From contig CM045761.1 of NCBI GenBank assembly GCA_025200525.1, forward strand, positions 37,518,190 to 37,582,189: DNA of 64,000 nucleotides, read 5' to 3'. The translations under genes and the position numbers were made by a program. How positions within the stretch are numbered: the first letter of the stretch is position 1; every line of letters begins with the position of its first letter. This stretch comes from Camellia lanceoleosa. Its lineage: Eukaryota > Streptophyta > Magnoliopsida > Ericales > Theaceae. Shown here piece by piece: positions 46,392 through 56,383 of the stretch. The notes below the pieces were generated by a model, which was not told the origin of the DNA, ran no database searches, and saw only the letters and a list, made by a program, of their open reading frames with translations.

Positions 46392-48430
46392 ACAACAGTG
46401 GTGTTAATATGCCAACGTACCAAGCATTGCCTCAGGGTGCGGGAAATGGGAAGAGGAGTGGTGGTGGGTACCCACCACCGCCATCCATGGTGTGTTATGG
46501 TAGTGGTAGAGTTGGGAATGTTGTTGGTGGTGGTGGTAGTGGCAATGTGTATGGGCAGGGGCAGGGGCAGGGGCAGGGGTTGGGGATGGGGATGGGGTCG
46601 CCATTGAGTCCAGTGTCATCGGATGGAATGTGCCCGAGTCAAGGGGATGGGAGGAATCAGTTTGGGATGGATATGGGCGGGATGAGGGGGGGACGGAAGC
46701 GGATCATAGATGGTCTGGTGGAGAAGGTGGTGGAGCGGAGGCAACGCCGGATGATCAAAAACCGGGAGTCCGCTGCAAGGTCTAGAGCCAGAAAGCAGGT
46801 ACTTTCCAGATTTCTCCAACATGCATTTAGTACAACTACAAGAAGTGGAAATTAGTGATTGTTAATGCATAGAGTAAATTATTTTTTTTCAAAAATACCA
46901 TGTATCCAAAAAAGAGTAATCAAAAAAGTAAATTTATGGACTACAATTATTCTGGGTGTGGCCCACATCCAATCTACTTTAAATCTATACCATACACCTT
47001 ATTTTCATAATAAATTTTGACACAAAAACAGAGTTTTAAAAGGCTTTCTTGAGGCTCGCCTCGATGCTCGCCTCGCCTTGAGGCTAAGGTAAAACGCATC
47101 AAAGCTTTGATTTTTAGGCATTACTCCCAAAGGCTTGCGCATCATAGTTTGAGACATGCGCCTTAAGTGCGCTTTTTACGCTTTTTGCACATAAGCATGT
47201 GAGGAGTACGCACATGCAGAAGTTGCCTTGGGCATTTGTTAAACTTAGTCTATTAGATTGTTTAAACATAAAAAATTAAAAAGAATCCATTTTTACAACT
47301 ATATTCTACCAGAAAAATTAAGTAAATGATCAATTAAGAAAAACACAGTTAATGGTTAAGTGAGAAGCTCAATCACTGAAGTTAAGAATATTGACTTCTC
47401 TTTCAGTGAAGGAAAACTTCCTTCTATGCAGTAAAATGTTCAACGCATTAAGGCGAAAAGTATTTACATATTTATATTTAATTTTGCTTTTTATTTTTTT
47501 AACTATTTAGAAATATTTAATTTATTCAGTAAATATTAAAATTTGAAATTTGAAATGCTTACGCCTCAATGCCCCGAGGCTTACGCCTCGCCTCATGATA
47601 GGTAAAACGCCTTAAAGTACGCATTCACCTTTAAAAACTTTGCACAAAAATTCATACTATGTAGCTTCTTCATTTCTTTTGCTTTGGCAGGCCTACACAG
47701 TTGAACTGGAAGCAGAACTGAACCAGTTGAAAGAAGAGAATGCTCAGCTAAAACAAACTCTGGTGAGAATGGAGATATATATTTACATGAGAACAATCAT
47801 GCTTTTAACTTCATTCATTATGATATATATAGTGATATGCTTTTAATTGATGACAGCACTGACAAAAGATTGCTTTTATCATTCTGTTAAACAGGCTGAG
47901 CTTGAAAGGAAAAGAAAGCAACAGGTAAATCATGTCAAATTACTGCTTTTAAAAATTTTAAAAAAAAGGGTTATGTACCCTAAAATTGAAGTGTATAGAT
48001 GTAGATTCAAACTTGACGGGGCATGAGCCACAGTAGAATAAGTCTAATCCACACATTTCATTTTCAGAGTACTATTCCCGAGTGCGTAGTATTGCTGTGA
48101 ACCACATCTGGCATGATAACACCTCCATTTAGAATAGCTCTGTCATGTTCTTTCATTTTCACTTTGTTGGCCATAATTTGCAATTTTGCAGATGTGGTGC
48201 AACCTGATGATGCTATTCCACTTGGAGGTGTGTGTCTGTGGGAATTAAGGACATTAATGCAAAACGATTTGAGTATTAAAAAACTTTTTGGAACACTAGT
48301 TTTGGAGTTTGAAGTGTTTTCAATATTTGTGCAGTATTTTGAGGAAGCAAAAATGAAGGCTCAGACCAAAGCTCAGAAGGCCAAAGAGAAAATGCAGGTT
48401 ATGAGGAGAACTTCGAGTTGCCCATTGTGA
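45635..48430 (+). CDS. ABI5: ABI5-like ABA-responsive bZIP transcription factor
   Basis: Coding exons: 45635-46798, 47691-47762, 47895-47924 and 48335-48430, all with GT/AG junctions in phase, giving 453 residues. Conserved regions of group-A bZIPs are all present: C1 (31-73, GRQSSIYSLTLDEFQ and NFGSMNMDEFL), C2 (119-150, RQGSLTLPPPLCRKTVDEVW), C3 (177-197, QPTFGEMTLENFLVRAGVV) and the C-terminal RTSSCPL. Arg-x-x-Ser sites in C1-C3 are the known SnRK2/CDPK-type phosphorylation targets in this family. The basic region (KNRESAARSRARKQ, 375-388) is split from the leucine zipper (AYTVELEAELNQLKEENAQL) by intron 1, a conserved position. The protein would bind ABRE (ACGTG-core) promoters in the nucleus and mediate ABA responses, chiefly in seeds. 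Start: an ATG followed by a typical ABI5 N-terminus, close to the leader acceptor. Low-complexity stretches: (QA)n at 77-84, Gly12 at 241-252 and (GQ)n at 307-315. Length is close to Arabidopsis ABI5; related ABF proteins are the alternative. Confidence 0.92.
47029..47642. mobile_element. hAT-type MITE in coding intron 1 of the bZIP gene
   Basis: Inverted ends CAGAGTTTTAAAAGG and (complement) CAAAGTTTTTAAAGG are flanked by a perfect 8-bp duplication CACAAAAA (47021-47028 and 47643-47650). CA/TG ends and an 8-bp duplication are typical of hAT. Sub-terminal GAGGCTCGCCTCG / CGAGGCTTACGCCTCG motifs repeat on both sides. The right end stops 48 bp before the exon 2 acceptor. 614 bp, no transposase. 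Confidence 0.85.
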
Positions 48431-48688
48431 AGTCCAGATCAAGATCAAGGATCAAGATCAGATGACTAGTTTGCGACTATGATTTTAGAGAAGGAAAAAT
48501 AGAATAAGCTAGTTTAGTGCTAAATTATACAAAGGTTTGTGTCTCTGTTATAACCCAACACAAAGTGTGTTTGCTCTCACAAAAATTGCTTGTATGTACA
48601 GTTCAGTTCAGTTCAGTTCTTTGAAGTCTTCCTCAGCATAGACAATCAATGCTTTGTATATATTTTGAAACTGTGGAGGGAAAAAAAA

Positions 48689-49139
48689 GAGTGCTGCTAT
48701 TAGCATCTACTTTTCTTCTTTGAACCCCTCATTTCTTTTATTTTTTTTAATTCAAATTTTGTCCAAACATGAAATTATATTTTTACCCTCATCCCTAGCA
48801 TTCTACTCCTAATTTTCCAAACCCTAACCCTAACAGTGATAACCCATTGGTCAACAACCTCCACTAAAGCTCCGGCGGTGCACTCTAACGACACTCCTCA
48901 GCTCATTCTTGCTGCCATTCGCCACCGCCCAACCCCCCAACCTCCCCTTGACCCTCGTCCACCACCCCGGCCACCTATCAACCCATTCTCACCCACCACC
49001 GCCATAGCCCAGCCCCATCTCGACCCGCGATCTCTCTCTCTCTCTCTCTCTCTGTATGATCTTCTTTCCGATAATCACTCTCCCTTTGTCCTTTCTCCAT
49101 AACCACCACCGTCACCACCCATTGCCATCTCCACCTGAC

Positions 49140-49178
<39 letters not shown>

Positions 49179-49702
49179 ACGCGCTGCAATTGCAACATGG
49201 CTGAGGCCGTAGATGAGGACTACGCTAACCACAAAGCTCAGGTTGAACTAGCTTGAGAGCATTTGGAGCTGTTGGAGTGGTTCGAGGATGAGTAAGATTA
49301 ATGGGTTTTGTGATCTGGGTTGGTGGTTGGAGATTGGCCTAAGGAAAAGTAGTCACCGGAGGTAAGAGGCTCTGTGTCGGAATCTTGGGTTTCTGGAGAG
49401 CACATGTTTCAGAATCGGAGCATGGATCTGAAGAAGAAGAAGCTATGGGATGTGAGAGAGGGAGAGAGAGGGGGATTAGGTTAGGGTTTGGAAATGGAAA
49501 GGGTGGAGGTTGTCCGTGAAAGATTGCCGGCGGTGGAAACATTGCTAGAAGAAGAAGAAGAGTTGCGTGTCCAAAGATAAGGACATAGTTGGTATTGAGG
49601 TGGGGGTTCAAAGAGAAAATGTGAGGGTTTCAATTATGTAGGTAGGGGTTAAAAGAAATGGGGGGTCCAAAATAAAAAAGATGGGGGCATATAGCAGCCC
49701 TC
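48689..49702. mobile_element. MULE-type element with long inverted repeats
   Basis: The left end GAGTGCTGCTATTAGCATCT and the complement of the right end (GAGGGCTGCTATATGCCCCC) are inverted. The similarity continues through 'ccccatttctttta' and, further in, AAACCCTAACC on both sides. Flanks (gaaaaaaaa / aaaaaaaca) are compatible with a decayed 9-bp duplication. The GC-rich centre has two (TC)n runs (49030-49053, 49141-49173) and Pro-rich frames that I do not call. It begins about 260 bp after the bZIP stop codon, so it lies at or near the gene's 3' end. Confidence 0.7.
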
Positions 49703-50437
49703 AAAAAAACAAGAAGGAGATGAAATTACTTATACCTAGTTGTTTCAAGTAATTATCAACCAAAAAAAAAAAAGGAAGAAGAAGAAGAAGAAGAAGAAGA
49801 ATTTTCGGATAGATGACTATATTTTCTTGTCAATTTCTCAACCAACCAAACAAAGTTAGGAATTAGTTAATTCATATAATTTTAATTTTTGTTATCATTT
49901 TTCTTCAAGCTAGGTTCGGTATGTGGGAATGGAAATGGGATAAAACATGAAGAGAATGGAAGGAATACCAATTGTCACTCCATTGTTTGGTTATAAACCA
50001 AACTAAACCAAGCCTTAAGTTTCATCAATTGTCACTCCATTGTTTGGTTATGACATGAACAATACATGTTTTGATGTTTGGTTATAGTTCTGCCTATTCA
50101 AAAGTTGAAATGGAACGATATTTTCAATATTAAATTTTCCAAAATAAATTGTCTACAAAAAATCAAGAAGTTAAAAGCAAATCACTAGAACAATCCATTA
50201 TCAGAAATGAAGAGAAAATTAGAGAAAATCATTAATGTAAAAGCAAAACAAACGAAAAAAAAATCAAAATTGTTCATGGAAAAAAAATTTCAGCAGAAAA
50301 TGAGACATACTCAAATCTTGTGTGTGTGTGTGTGAATAATGAGACACCCATTTGAATTCCATTTTCATCTTTCTTTGATTTGATTTTGATTTGGTATTTT
50401 CTGCAAAAATGAAGCAAAATCAAAGGTTCCCACTCAT

Positions 50438-50566
50438 GTTTACCTCAGAAGGAAGGGCGCTTCGCTTCTCTTTGCTGCCTGCAATTGGAATTTGGATGTA
50501 ATACTCCTTGAACTCAGAAATGCAATTCCTAACACATTCAACCATGTCCCTTCATCACACTGCAAA
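50438..50566 (-). pseudogene. Exon-like fragment, unknown
   Basis: On the minus strand a TTTTGCAG acceptor-like site (50567) and a CTGAG|GTAAAC donor-like site (50438) bracket about 128 bp. Two of the three frames are open, one reading GTWLNVLGIAFLSSRS, another MVECVRNCISEFKEYYIQIP. The GC content exceeds the surroundings. It could be a relict exon of a lost gene. No neighbouring exon was found and I do not recognise the family. Confidence 0.3.
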
Positions 50567-50631
50567 ATGAAAGTATTTCTTGTTTACTAGAGTATAAATG
50601 TAGCTTTAACAATGAGAATCAAATGGGTCAG

Positions 50632-50921
50632 TGTAGGAAATTAATGTATTGATATTATTGATTGATAGATTAATGTGTATACAATGGAGAGAATGAACTC
50701 TCTTTTATAGGGAGAATGAGATACAATGGAGGAATTAAATTAACCTAAATGGAGCACTAAACTAACTTAATGGAGCATTAGGGTAAATGGAGCACTAGGG
50801 TAAATAGAGCACTAAATATAGCACTCACTTACCACTCACCTATAGCACTAAACCTAACACATTATCATCCACCTACCACACTTGGTGGAGTTTTTTACAT
50901 TTACATTAAACATATTCAACA
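50632..50921 (-). mobile_element. LTR of copia-type element A
   Basis: 290 bp. On the minus strand it runs TGTTGAATATG..CCTACA. Next to it (50922-50936) lies the complement of the polypurine tract. The sequence is diverged from the 235-bp LTRs of element B but shares its plus-strand start (TGTAGGAAA..TTAATGTAT) and repeated TGGAGCAYTA motifs. Confidence 0.75.
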
Positions 50922-51046
50922 GCCCCCCTCAAACTCAAGGGGGATAGGAACTAACCACCTTGAGTTTGGAGAGAAAGTAACAAAACAGGAAAATAAAATG
51001 ACAAATAAAATAAAAGAGGATAGGAGACCTTTGTCGTGGTCGCACT

Positions 51047-51440
51047 GTAGAAGATGCTTATGGGGTCATGTCGGACCGTTAGAAAAGCAGTTCTTGGGTC
51101 ATGTCGGACCGTTGTAGAAAGCGATTCTGAGGTCATGTCGGACCGTAGAAAATAGCCATCGGGTCATGTCGGACCGTTGTAGAAAAGCAGTTCTTGGGTC
51201 ATGTCGGACCGTTGTAGAAAACAGTTTACTGGGTCATGTCGGACCGTTGTAGAAAACAGTTTACTGGGTCATGTCGGACCGTTGTAGAAAACAGTTTACT
51301 GGGTCATGTCGGACCGTTGTAGAAAACAGTTTACTGGGTCATGTCGGACCGATGTAGAAAACAGTTTACTGGGTCATGTCGGACCGTTGTAGAAAACAGT
51401 TTACTGGGTCATGTCGGACCGTTGTAGAAGACACTATATG
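51047..51440. repeat. Tandem array, ~35-bp GGGTCATGTCGGACCG unit
   Basis: About eleven units of GGGTCATGTCGGACCGTTGT followed by AGAAAACAGTTTACT or variants. The middle six copies are nearly identical. The same unit occurs at 58360-58620 in element B. It lies upstream of the antisense gene and downstream (sense) of where gag-pol would be. Confidence 0.95.
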
Positions 51441-51770
51441 GCTGTGTCGAACCGTTGTAGCTGAGAACCGAAATCAATGTCGGAACAGTTTACCGAGTCT
51501 TGTCGGACCCATATAAGAGCTAACCGGAATCAAAGTCGGGACAGTTTACAGAGTCTTGTCGGACCCATATAAAAGTTAATCGGAATCAAAGTCGGGACAG
51601 TTTACCGAGTCTTGTCGGACCCATAAAAGTTGCACCCTCAAAAGGCGTGCCATCAAAAGGCGTGCCATCAAAAGGCGTGCCATCAAAAGGTGTGCCCGAC
51701 ATCCATCAAAAATCGAGCCATCAAAAGGCGCGCCATCAAAAGGCGTGCCATCAAAAGGTGCGCCGATTTG
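51441..51770. repeat. Second array: CGGAATCAAAGTCGGGACAG and CCATCAAAAGGCGTG units
   Basis: Three ~60-bp units containing GTCGGGACAGTTTACMGAGT are followed by seven or so copies of the 15-bp CCATCAAAAGGCGTG (51640-51765). Both arrays recur in element B (58640-58760 and 58755-58850). Short frames across them are not genes. Confidence 0.9.
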
Positions 51771-51952
51771 TCGTCTGGCGGTGAGAGGCGCGTGATACGC
51801 GTGTTTGCCTTGCCTATTTATACCAAGGCGAGGCTGAGGCAAAAACACCTGCGGAAAAACTCCAAAAAACTCTTCATTTTCTGAGAATTGTATCGCTGAA
51901 ATACTCTGTTTTTCTGAGAGTTGTATCGCTGAAACACTCTGTTGCCCTGAAA

Positions 51953-52504
51953 ATGGCTTCTTCTTCCCGCCCCGTGACCCAGAACATAGCCTCTTCGTCC
52001 CGTGGTCTTACTCTCTTTCCCGACCTCAACGAGGCCACAACCTAGAATATGGCCCTTGAACCTCAACCAAGAGCCCTTGGACCAAGCCCCCCTGGTTTTG
52101 CGCCGTTGAACTATCCGATGGTGTCAGTGGAGCAGATAATGGCGGCTCAGTCGGATATTGAGGCGAATTATTACACATTAAGGTCATGCGTTGAGACCAT
52201 GACGGCGGTCAACAACCTGTCGCACCGGCTTTAGAGTAGAACTAATGAGGTGCAGCAGTTAAACGCCCAACTGGCTCTGCTCCAGGGCATGTATAAGGAT
52301 GCCCGAGCAGAGATATGTGGGCTGAAGGCCGAGAACAAGGAGCTGAAGCAGAAGGCCACCATGATGCTCAGATTTGGAGGGCCGCCATATGTGGAGGAAC
52401 AGGAAGTGAATGTGCTCGGCGTGGGAAATCTGGAGGCAAAGACTGCAAGAGAGGCCCAAGACAAAGGCAAGAAGAAGAGAACAGCTGAAGAGGCGAAGAA
52501 GTGA
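51953..52504 (+). pseudogene. Antisense gene of element A, coiled-coil protein
   Basis: The frame starts MASSSRPVTQNIASSSRG at 51953, about 130 bp after a TATA box (ctatttatacc, 51817). It continues through PDLNEATT, a TAG (52044), [36 protein letters not shown], a second stop (52234), then a heptad-rich region ([30 protein letters not shown]) and a basic end [13 protein letters not shown]. The first in-frame TAG corresponds to CAG in the sister copy at 59160, so it is a recent nonsense change. Downstream are T38 and AATAAA (52616-52621), a plausible poly(A) signal. Function unknown. The reading direction is opposite to the retroelement. Confidence 0.55.
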
Positions 52505-52538
52505 GGCCGGTTGTTTGTGGTGGTTATGGGTTGTGGTT

Positions 52539-52577
<39 letters not shown>

Positions 52578-52747
52578 TTTGTATAAAATGGTGATCGGGT
52601 TTGATCCCCAGCATGAATAAAATAAGGTTGGTGACATTACTGCAATTGCTTTCTCTTTTTTTGGATGACCCAGATTTCTTTTTCTGAGTATTCCAATTCT
52701 TGGAGAAGAAATCAAAGCCAAATGTGTTCGAGCATAATCTAGGGAAT

Positions 52748-53152
52748 AAACAAAAAGAAGAGATGAAGCACTAGTTCAGCACACTCTTTTTCAACTTTCT
52801 GTATCTCTTCTGCATACTTCTCCACTTTTAGACATAGATCATCATAACTACTACCAGAATCAAATCCATCTCCCTGTACCTTTGCAATCAGCTCAGTAGC
52901 CTGTCTTCTGGAAAGGGATAGAATATCAGAAGAAATGCTATTTACTGAAAGTTCCAGAACTTGTGCCCAACCATGCATTGGGCTGGTTGTAAGGTAATTT
53001 AGTGGTAGGACTTGTTGCAAAGCCAAAGAATATTCTTGGACTGCTGTTACTGCAGAAGAAAGTCCATGATCCAGTTCAGCTATGAGCTGAGAAACTTCTC
53101 TATCTATATCACGGCATTGAGCTTGTGATTCGGAGTCATCGTTATATGTTAT
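52748..53152 (-). pseudogene. Captured fragment resembling SMG1-type PIKK
   Basis: An uninterrupted minus-strand frame of about 130 codons reads ESQAQCRDIDREVSQLIAEL, SLALQQVLPLNYLTTSPMHG, SISSDILSLSRRQATELIAK and CLKVEKYAEEIQKVEKECAE. No intron is visible, which suggests an mRNA origin. The family assignment (plant SMG1, a kinase of nonsense-mediated decay) is from memory of the sequence and tentative. That it is a host-gene fragment with no start codon, and abuts another fragment in the opposite direction, is clear from the sequence. Confidence 0.5.
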
Positions 53153-53445
53153 CCAGCTTCTTGAGGAGGCTCTTAGTTGCCCCTCAGATGGCCTCAGAAA
53201 GGGACAAGCATTAAATAATTTGGGCAGTGTCTACGTAGACTGTGACAAGCTGGATCTTGCTGCTGACTGCTACACAAATGCCCTCAATATCAAGCATACC
53301 CGAGCACATCAGGGTCTGGCACGTGTGTATCATCTAAAAAATCAGCGTAAAGCTGCATATGATGAGATGACAAAGTTGATTGAGAAGACCCAGAACAATG
53401 CATCAGCATATGAGAAACGTTCAGAATATTGTGATCGTGACATGG
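53153..53445 (+). pseudogene. Captured fragment of an ETO1-like TPR protein
   Basis: The plus-strand frame reads LLEEALSCPSDGLRKGQALN, then LGSVYVDCDKLDLAADCYTN, IKHTRAHQGLARVYHLKN, AAYDEMTKLIEKTQNNASAY and EKRSEYCDRDM. This is the C-terminal TPR region of ETHYLENE OVERPRODUCER 1/EOL-type proteins, BTB-TPR adaptors that target ACC synthase for degradation. Only about 97 codons are present. No intron, no start. The match ends exactly where a PBS-like TGGTATCAAAGC begins, so ATG of that motif is shared. Confidence 0.7.
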
Positions 53446-53454
53446 TATCAAAGC
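53443..53454 (+). promoter_or_regulatory. Copia-type primer-binding site in unexpected orientation
   Basis: TGGTATCAAAGC is one base from the initiator-Met PBS TGGTATCAGAGC. It is followed by a leader (ACCGGCGGGCGGC, GCCCGCCGGACCTC) homologous to the leader of element B at 61130-61195, where it lies on the minus strand. Here it is on the plus strand, opposite to the LTR at 50632. Confidence 0.65.
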
Positions 53455-53690
53455 AATAAGATTTAGGCCTGTATTTCCTTCTCACCGGCGGGCGGCCGGC
53501 CGGCAACTTTGCCTTCGCTGCCCGCCGGACCTCTACACATACCTTCAGAGGCTAACGCCATTTGCATGCTGGTCGGCGCAGCTCCAAGCAACACCATCGA
53601 AGACCCATGCCACTGCTGGCCAGTACCGGAGTTTGAAAAAGAAAAGAAAAGAAAAGAAAAGAAGAAATTAAGGTGTCATACTTGGAATAT

Positions 53691-54235
53691 CAGAGGAGAG
53701 TACAGGAAACTCCAAGCAGGCTTAAGGGACAAGTTTCTATACATAATATTCCTTTCATTTGACAAATAATAAGTTCCTGAGTTATGAAACATCAATGTTT
53801 GATACCATTTTTCGATGCCCAAACAAGAATATTTTTCATCTTTCTTTGATTTGATTATTGACAACAGGTAAATATTTTCTGTATAATTAAAGAAAAAAAC
53901 AATGATAGGTGTATGGGAATGAGGTCTATGAAAAAGTCCATCTCTACACATCCCGAGAAGAAATGGAAAATCTCGTCCTTGACACCGGCAGTAGCAAACC
54001 TCTCTCCGCTGATGGAGAGGCATGGTCATTCCATTAAATTGTGAGAATAGACATTCAAATGGAATGGCGATTCCTACTTTCATTTGTCATACCACACGTG
54101 AGAAAAAAAAAAAGGATACCTGGAATGGGCACTCAATTCTAGTCCATTCCCATGTACTAAAACATAACATTACATTCTCTTAACAAATCCCAGATCCAAA
54201 CATAACACAATGGTGTAACCAATGTAAACTGATGT
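53691..54235. other. Unassigned DNA
   Basis: Mixed AT-rich sequence with short open frames on the minus strand (53676-54083) that show no recognisable domain. 'cattccattaaattgtgaga' and 'tagtccattcccatgtacta' hint at an old MITE, without defined ends. Confidence 0.4.
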
Positions 54236-54425
54236 TACACATTGGCCATATGCCATGGATAAAGACTGCTTTGTGTCTGATGCGCTAGATTTTAGTTTCA
54301 AAATGTGATGAATGTTCATCTTAACACCAGCAGATAGGAAGCGTCTGACATAGCTAATTATTTCTTGTATGGAAGCATATGAGGTTTGGAGAGCATGATT
54401 TCCTCTGTGGCTAATTCAGCTTGCC
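54236..54425 (-). pseudogene. Unidentified coding-like fragment
   Basis: The minus-strand frame without a start reads HALQTSYASIQEIISYVRRF, then LSAGVKMNIHHILKLKSSAS and DTKQSLSMAYGQCV, before a stop near 54170. The composition is protein-like and differs from the surrounding AT-rich DNA. Not recognised. It may be another relict exon or captured piece. Confidence 0.35.
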
Positions 54426-54584
54426 CCTCATGTTTCACCCTGTGTCTATAATTTCCCTCCATTAGAATTTGAAAAACCCCAGGAACAAGCAAAACATGCA
54501 TGAAAGCTTCCATGCCCTACAGCTAAAAATTGTTGATGGCAATACTAAATCCATCATACCAGCCGAAGCTACTTAAATTGGAAA

Positions 54585-54850
54585 TTTAAAAATGCACTTG
54601 CTGAAAATAAGGTGCTTCAAAAAATTAGAGCATCCCAAAAGAAGCTTGATCAAAATGTTTCTACATTAGAGCTGCTAATTGCCAATCATCAATAAAAGAC
54701 TCTACTGGTGAGAATGATCTATTACAGATGGCATACTCTGCCTCAACCTTCACCACCACCTTCTCACAAAAAGGAAGCTGAATTAAAAAGCTTGAAGGCT
54801 CAACTCCAACACCTCCAAAGTCAGAAACAGTTTGTTCAACTATCTTTTGA
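54585..54850 (+). pseudogene. Coiled-coil-like coding fragments
   Basis: Two short plus-strand stretches, ALAENKVLQKIRASQKKLDQ NVSTLE (54590-54668) and KKEAELKSLKAQLQHLQSQK (54768-54830), have heptad character. They are in different frames and separated by 100 bp. They may be exon relicts of one coiled-coil gene. Not identified. Confidence 0.3.
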
Positions 54851-55560
54851 TCCTTTTTCTTCTTTCCCAAGTCTCCTTCTTTACCTCTTTGTCAACCTTA
54901 TGATTGTATGCCAATTGATCTTATCTATTAATATCTTTTCTTTTAGGCAGAGAGAGAGAGAGAGAGGAGAGATGCCAATTACTCCAGAAATCCATATAGT
55001 TGGACCTTTGCAGGACTTTTGTTCTTGTATTTAAAAATTGTGCACAAAAATACTGTTGTTTCATTTTTGTCGCAATGTCAACATTGTGTCTGGTTTGTCA
55101 AGAAAAGTAACAAAAACTAATCACGTGATGCACACGTGAAATGTTGTGGGGGCAAATTAGACTTTTCAAACCTTTTCCACCAATCAAGATATCCATTGAT
55201 CAATATGTACAAAACAAAAACAGGGGATTCTAACCAGAGTTAAAAGGAAGGAAAAGGAGGCAAAAGGGGGGAAAGGGGACAGCAAGATCAAGAACAAGCT
55301 GATTGAGAAGAATTTTCACTTCAGTGTTTTACTGGAGAGGAATGTGACCATATGAGGAGAAGACAAATGAAAACTTCATAATGATCCCAGTCCTTATATT
55401 TTAAAATTGTGCACAAAAAATATTATTGTTTCATTTTTGTCGCAATGTCAACATTGTGTCTGGTTTGTCAAGAAAAGTATTGAAAAATAATCATGTGATG
55501 CACACGTGAAATGTTGTGAGGGTAAATTAGACTTTTGAATCCTTTTCCACCAATAACTAT

Positions 55561-56266
55561 GGGAGCTTCTATTTACACACCATCAATTCTCTCATCCTAG
55601 ACCATTTTTCAATTTTTTAATTACCATTTTGCCCCTCAAGATAATTACCTAGGACAAATTTTAAGGTTTTAGGGTTCACTCTGCAAATCCGACGCCGGCG
55701 ATGCTATCTACAACCCTTGCAGCACCTCTCCACCCCTCCCCCAATCACCTTCCCTCCCTAGCACCCTTTTTTGCTACCCCTCTCATTCCCCCAAAACCAC
55801 AAGCCACCACCACCATCTCCTCCGCCACCGCCACCCACTCCCCAACTTCATCGCACCGTTGTTCCCTAGCACTGCCAATATATCGCGATCTCACGATCGC
55901 GATTGAGAGAGAGAGAGAGTGCGAGAAATTGCAGGTGGGTGGTAGAGAGAGGCGGTGGTGATGGCGACATGACAGAAGCGACGAGAATGATGGCAGGGGT
56001 AGTGACGGAGTGGCGGTGGGTGACAGGAAAAGGAAGGGAAGGGAAGAGAGGTGGGAAGGGGTGGTAGTGGGGAAACGACTCAGGGAGGAGTTGCTCCGGC
56101 GCAGGTGATGGAGGTGGCAGCATTAGGGTTAGGGTTAGGGTTAGTGTTAGTAGAAAAATGATAAAGATGAGGGTATGTCAGGAATCTGGTGGTGTGAATT
56201 GAGAAAAAGATTATAAAAAATAAAAAATATAGTTTGAATAAAGAAATGGTGTAAATAAAGGCTCTC
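55561..56266. mobile_element. MULE-type MITE with perfect 9-bp duplication
   Basis: The left end GGGAGCTTCTATTTACACAC and the complement of the right end (GAGAGCCTTTATTTACACCA) are inverted. AATAACTAT flanks both sides (55552-55560 and 56267-56275). Inside are three GGGTTA repeats near the right arm (56127-56146), a GC-rich centre with (GA)n and GATCGCGAT palindromes, and a frame of 86 codons that I do not call. 706 bp. Confidence 0.9.
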
Positions 56267-56361
56267 AATAACTATATATCCATTAATCAATATATACAAA
56301 ACAAAAATTGGTGATTGTAACATGAGGTAAAAGGAAGGAAAAGGAGGCAAAGCGGTGGCCC

Positions 56362-56383
56362 GGGGGGGGGGGGGGGGGGGGGG
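56362..56383. repeat. G22 homopolymer
   Basis: Twenty-two consecutive G within the second duplicated unit, where the first unit has only 'aaaaggggggaaagggg' (55263-55278). Confidence 0.95.

Larger units (their letters stand above)
50632..53690 (-). mobile_element. Non-autonomous copia-type element A with captured gene pieces
   Basis: From the left: one LTR (50632-50921, minus orientation, TG..CA), the complement of a polypurine tract (agcccccctc), an array of ~35-bp units, a second array, an antisense gene (51953-52504), a T-run, a minus-strand piece resembling SMG1, a plus-strand piece resembling ETO1, and then a PBS-like TGGTATCAAAGC with leader in the unexpected plus orientation. No right-hand LTR is present. 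No gag-pol remains. The organisation is clearly shared with the element at 57997-61446 up to the captured part. The right border is approximate. Confidence 0.7.

Noticed and set aside
45748..46822. Other frames across the bZIP exon (120 and 86 codons and minus-strand frames)
   Set aside because: Shadows of the ABI5 reading frame in low-complexity GGT/CAA-rich DNA.
51047..51440. Satellite DNA
   Set aside because: The array is confined to two retroelements and sits at the same place in each, so it is an internal part of the element.
56124..56147. GGGTTA triplet as interstitial telomere
   Set aside because: Only three units, within a MULE arm; plant telomere repeat is normally TTTAGGG. Not chromosome-end DNA.
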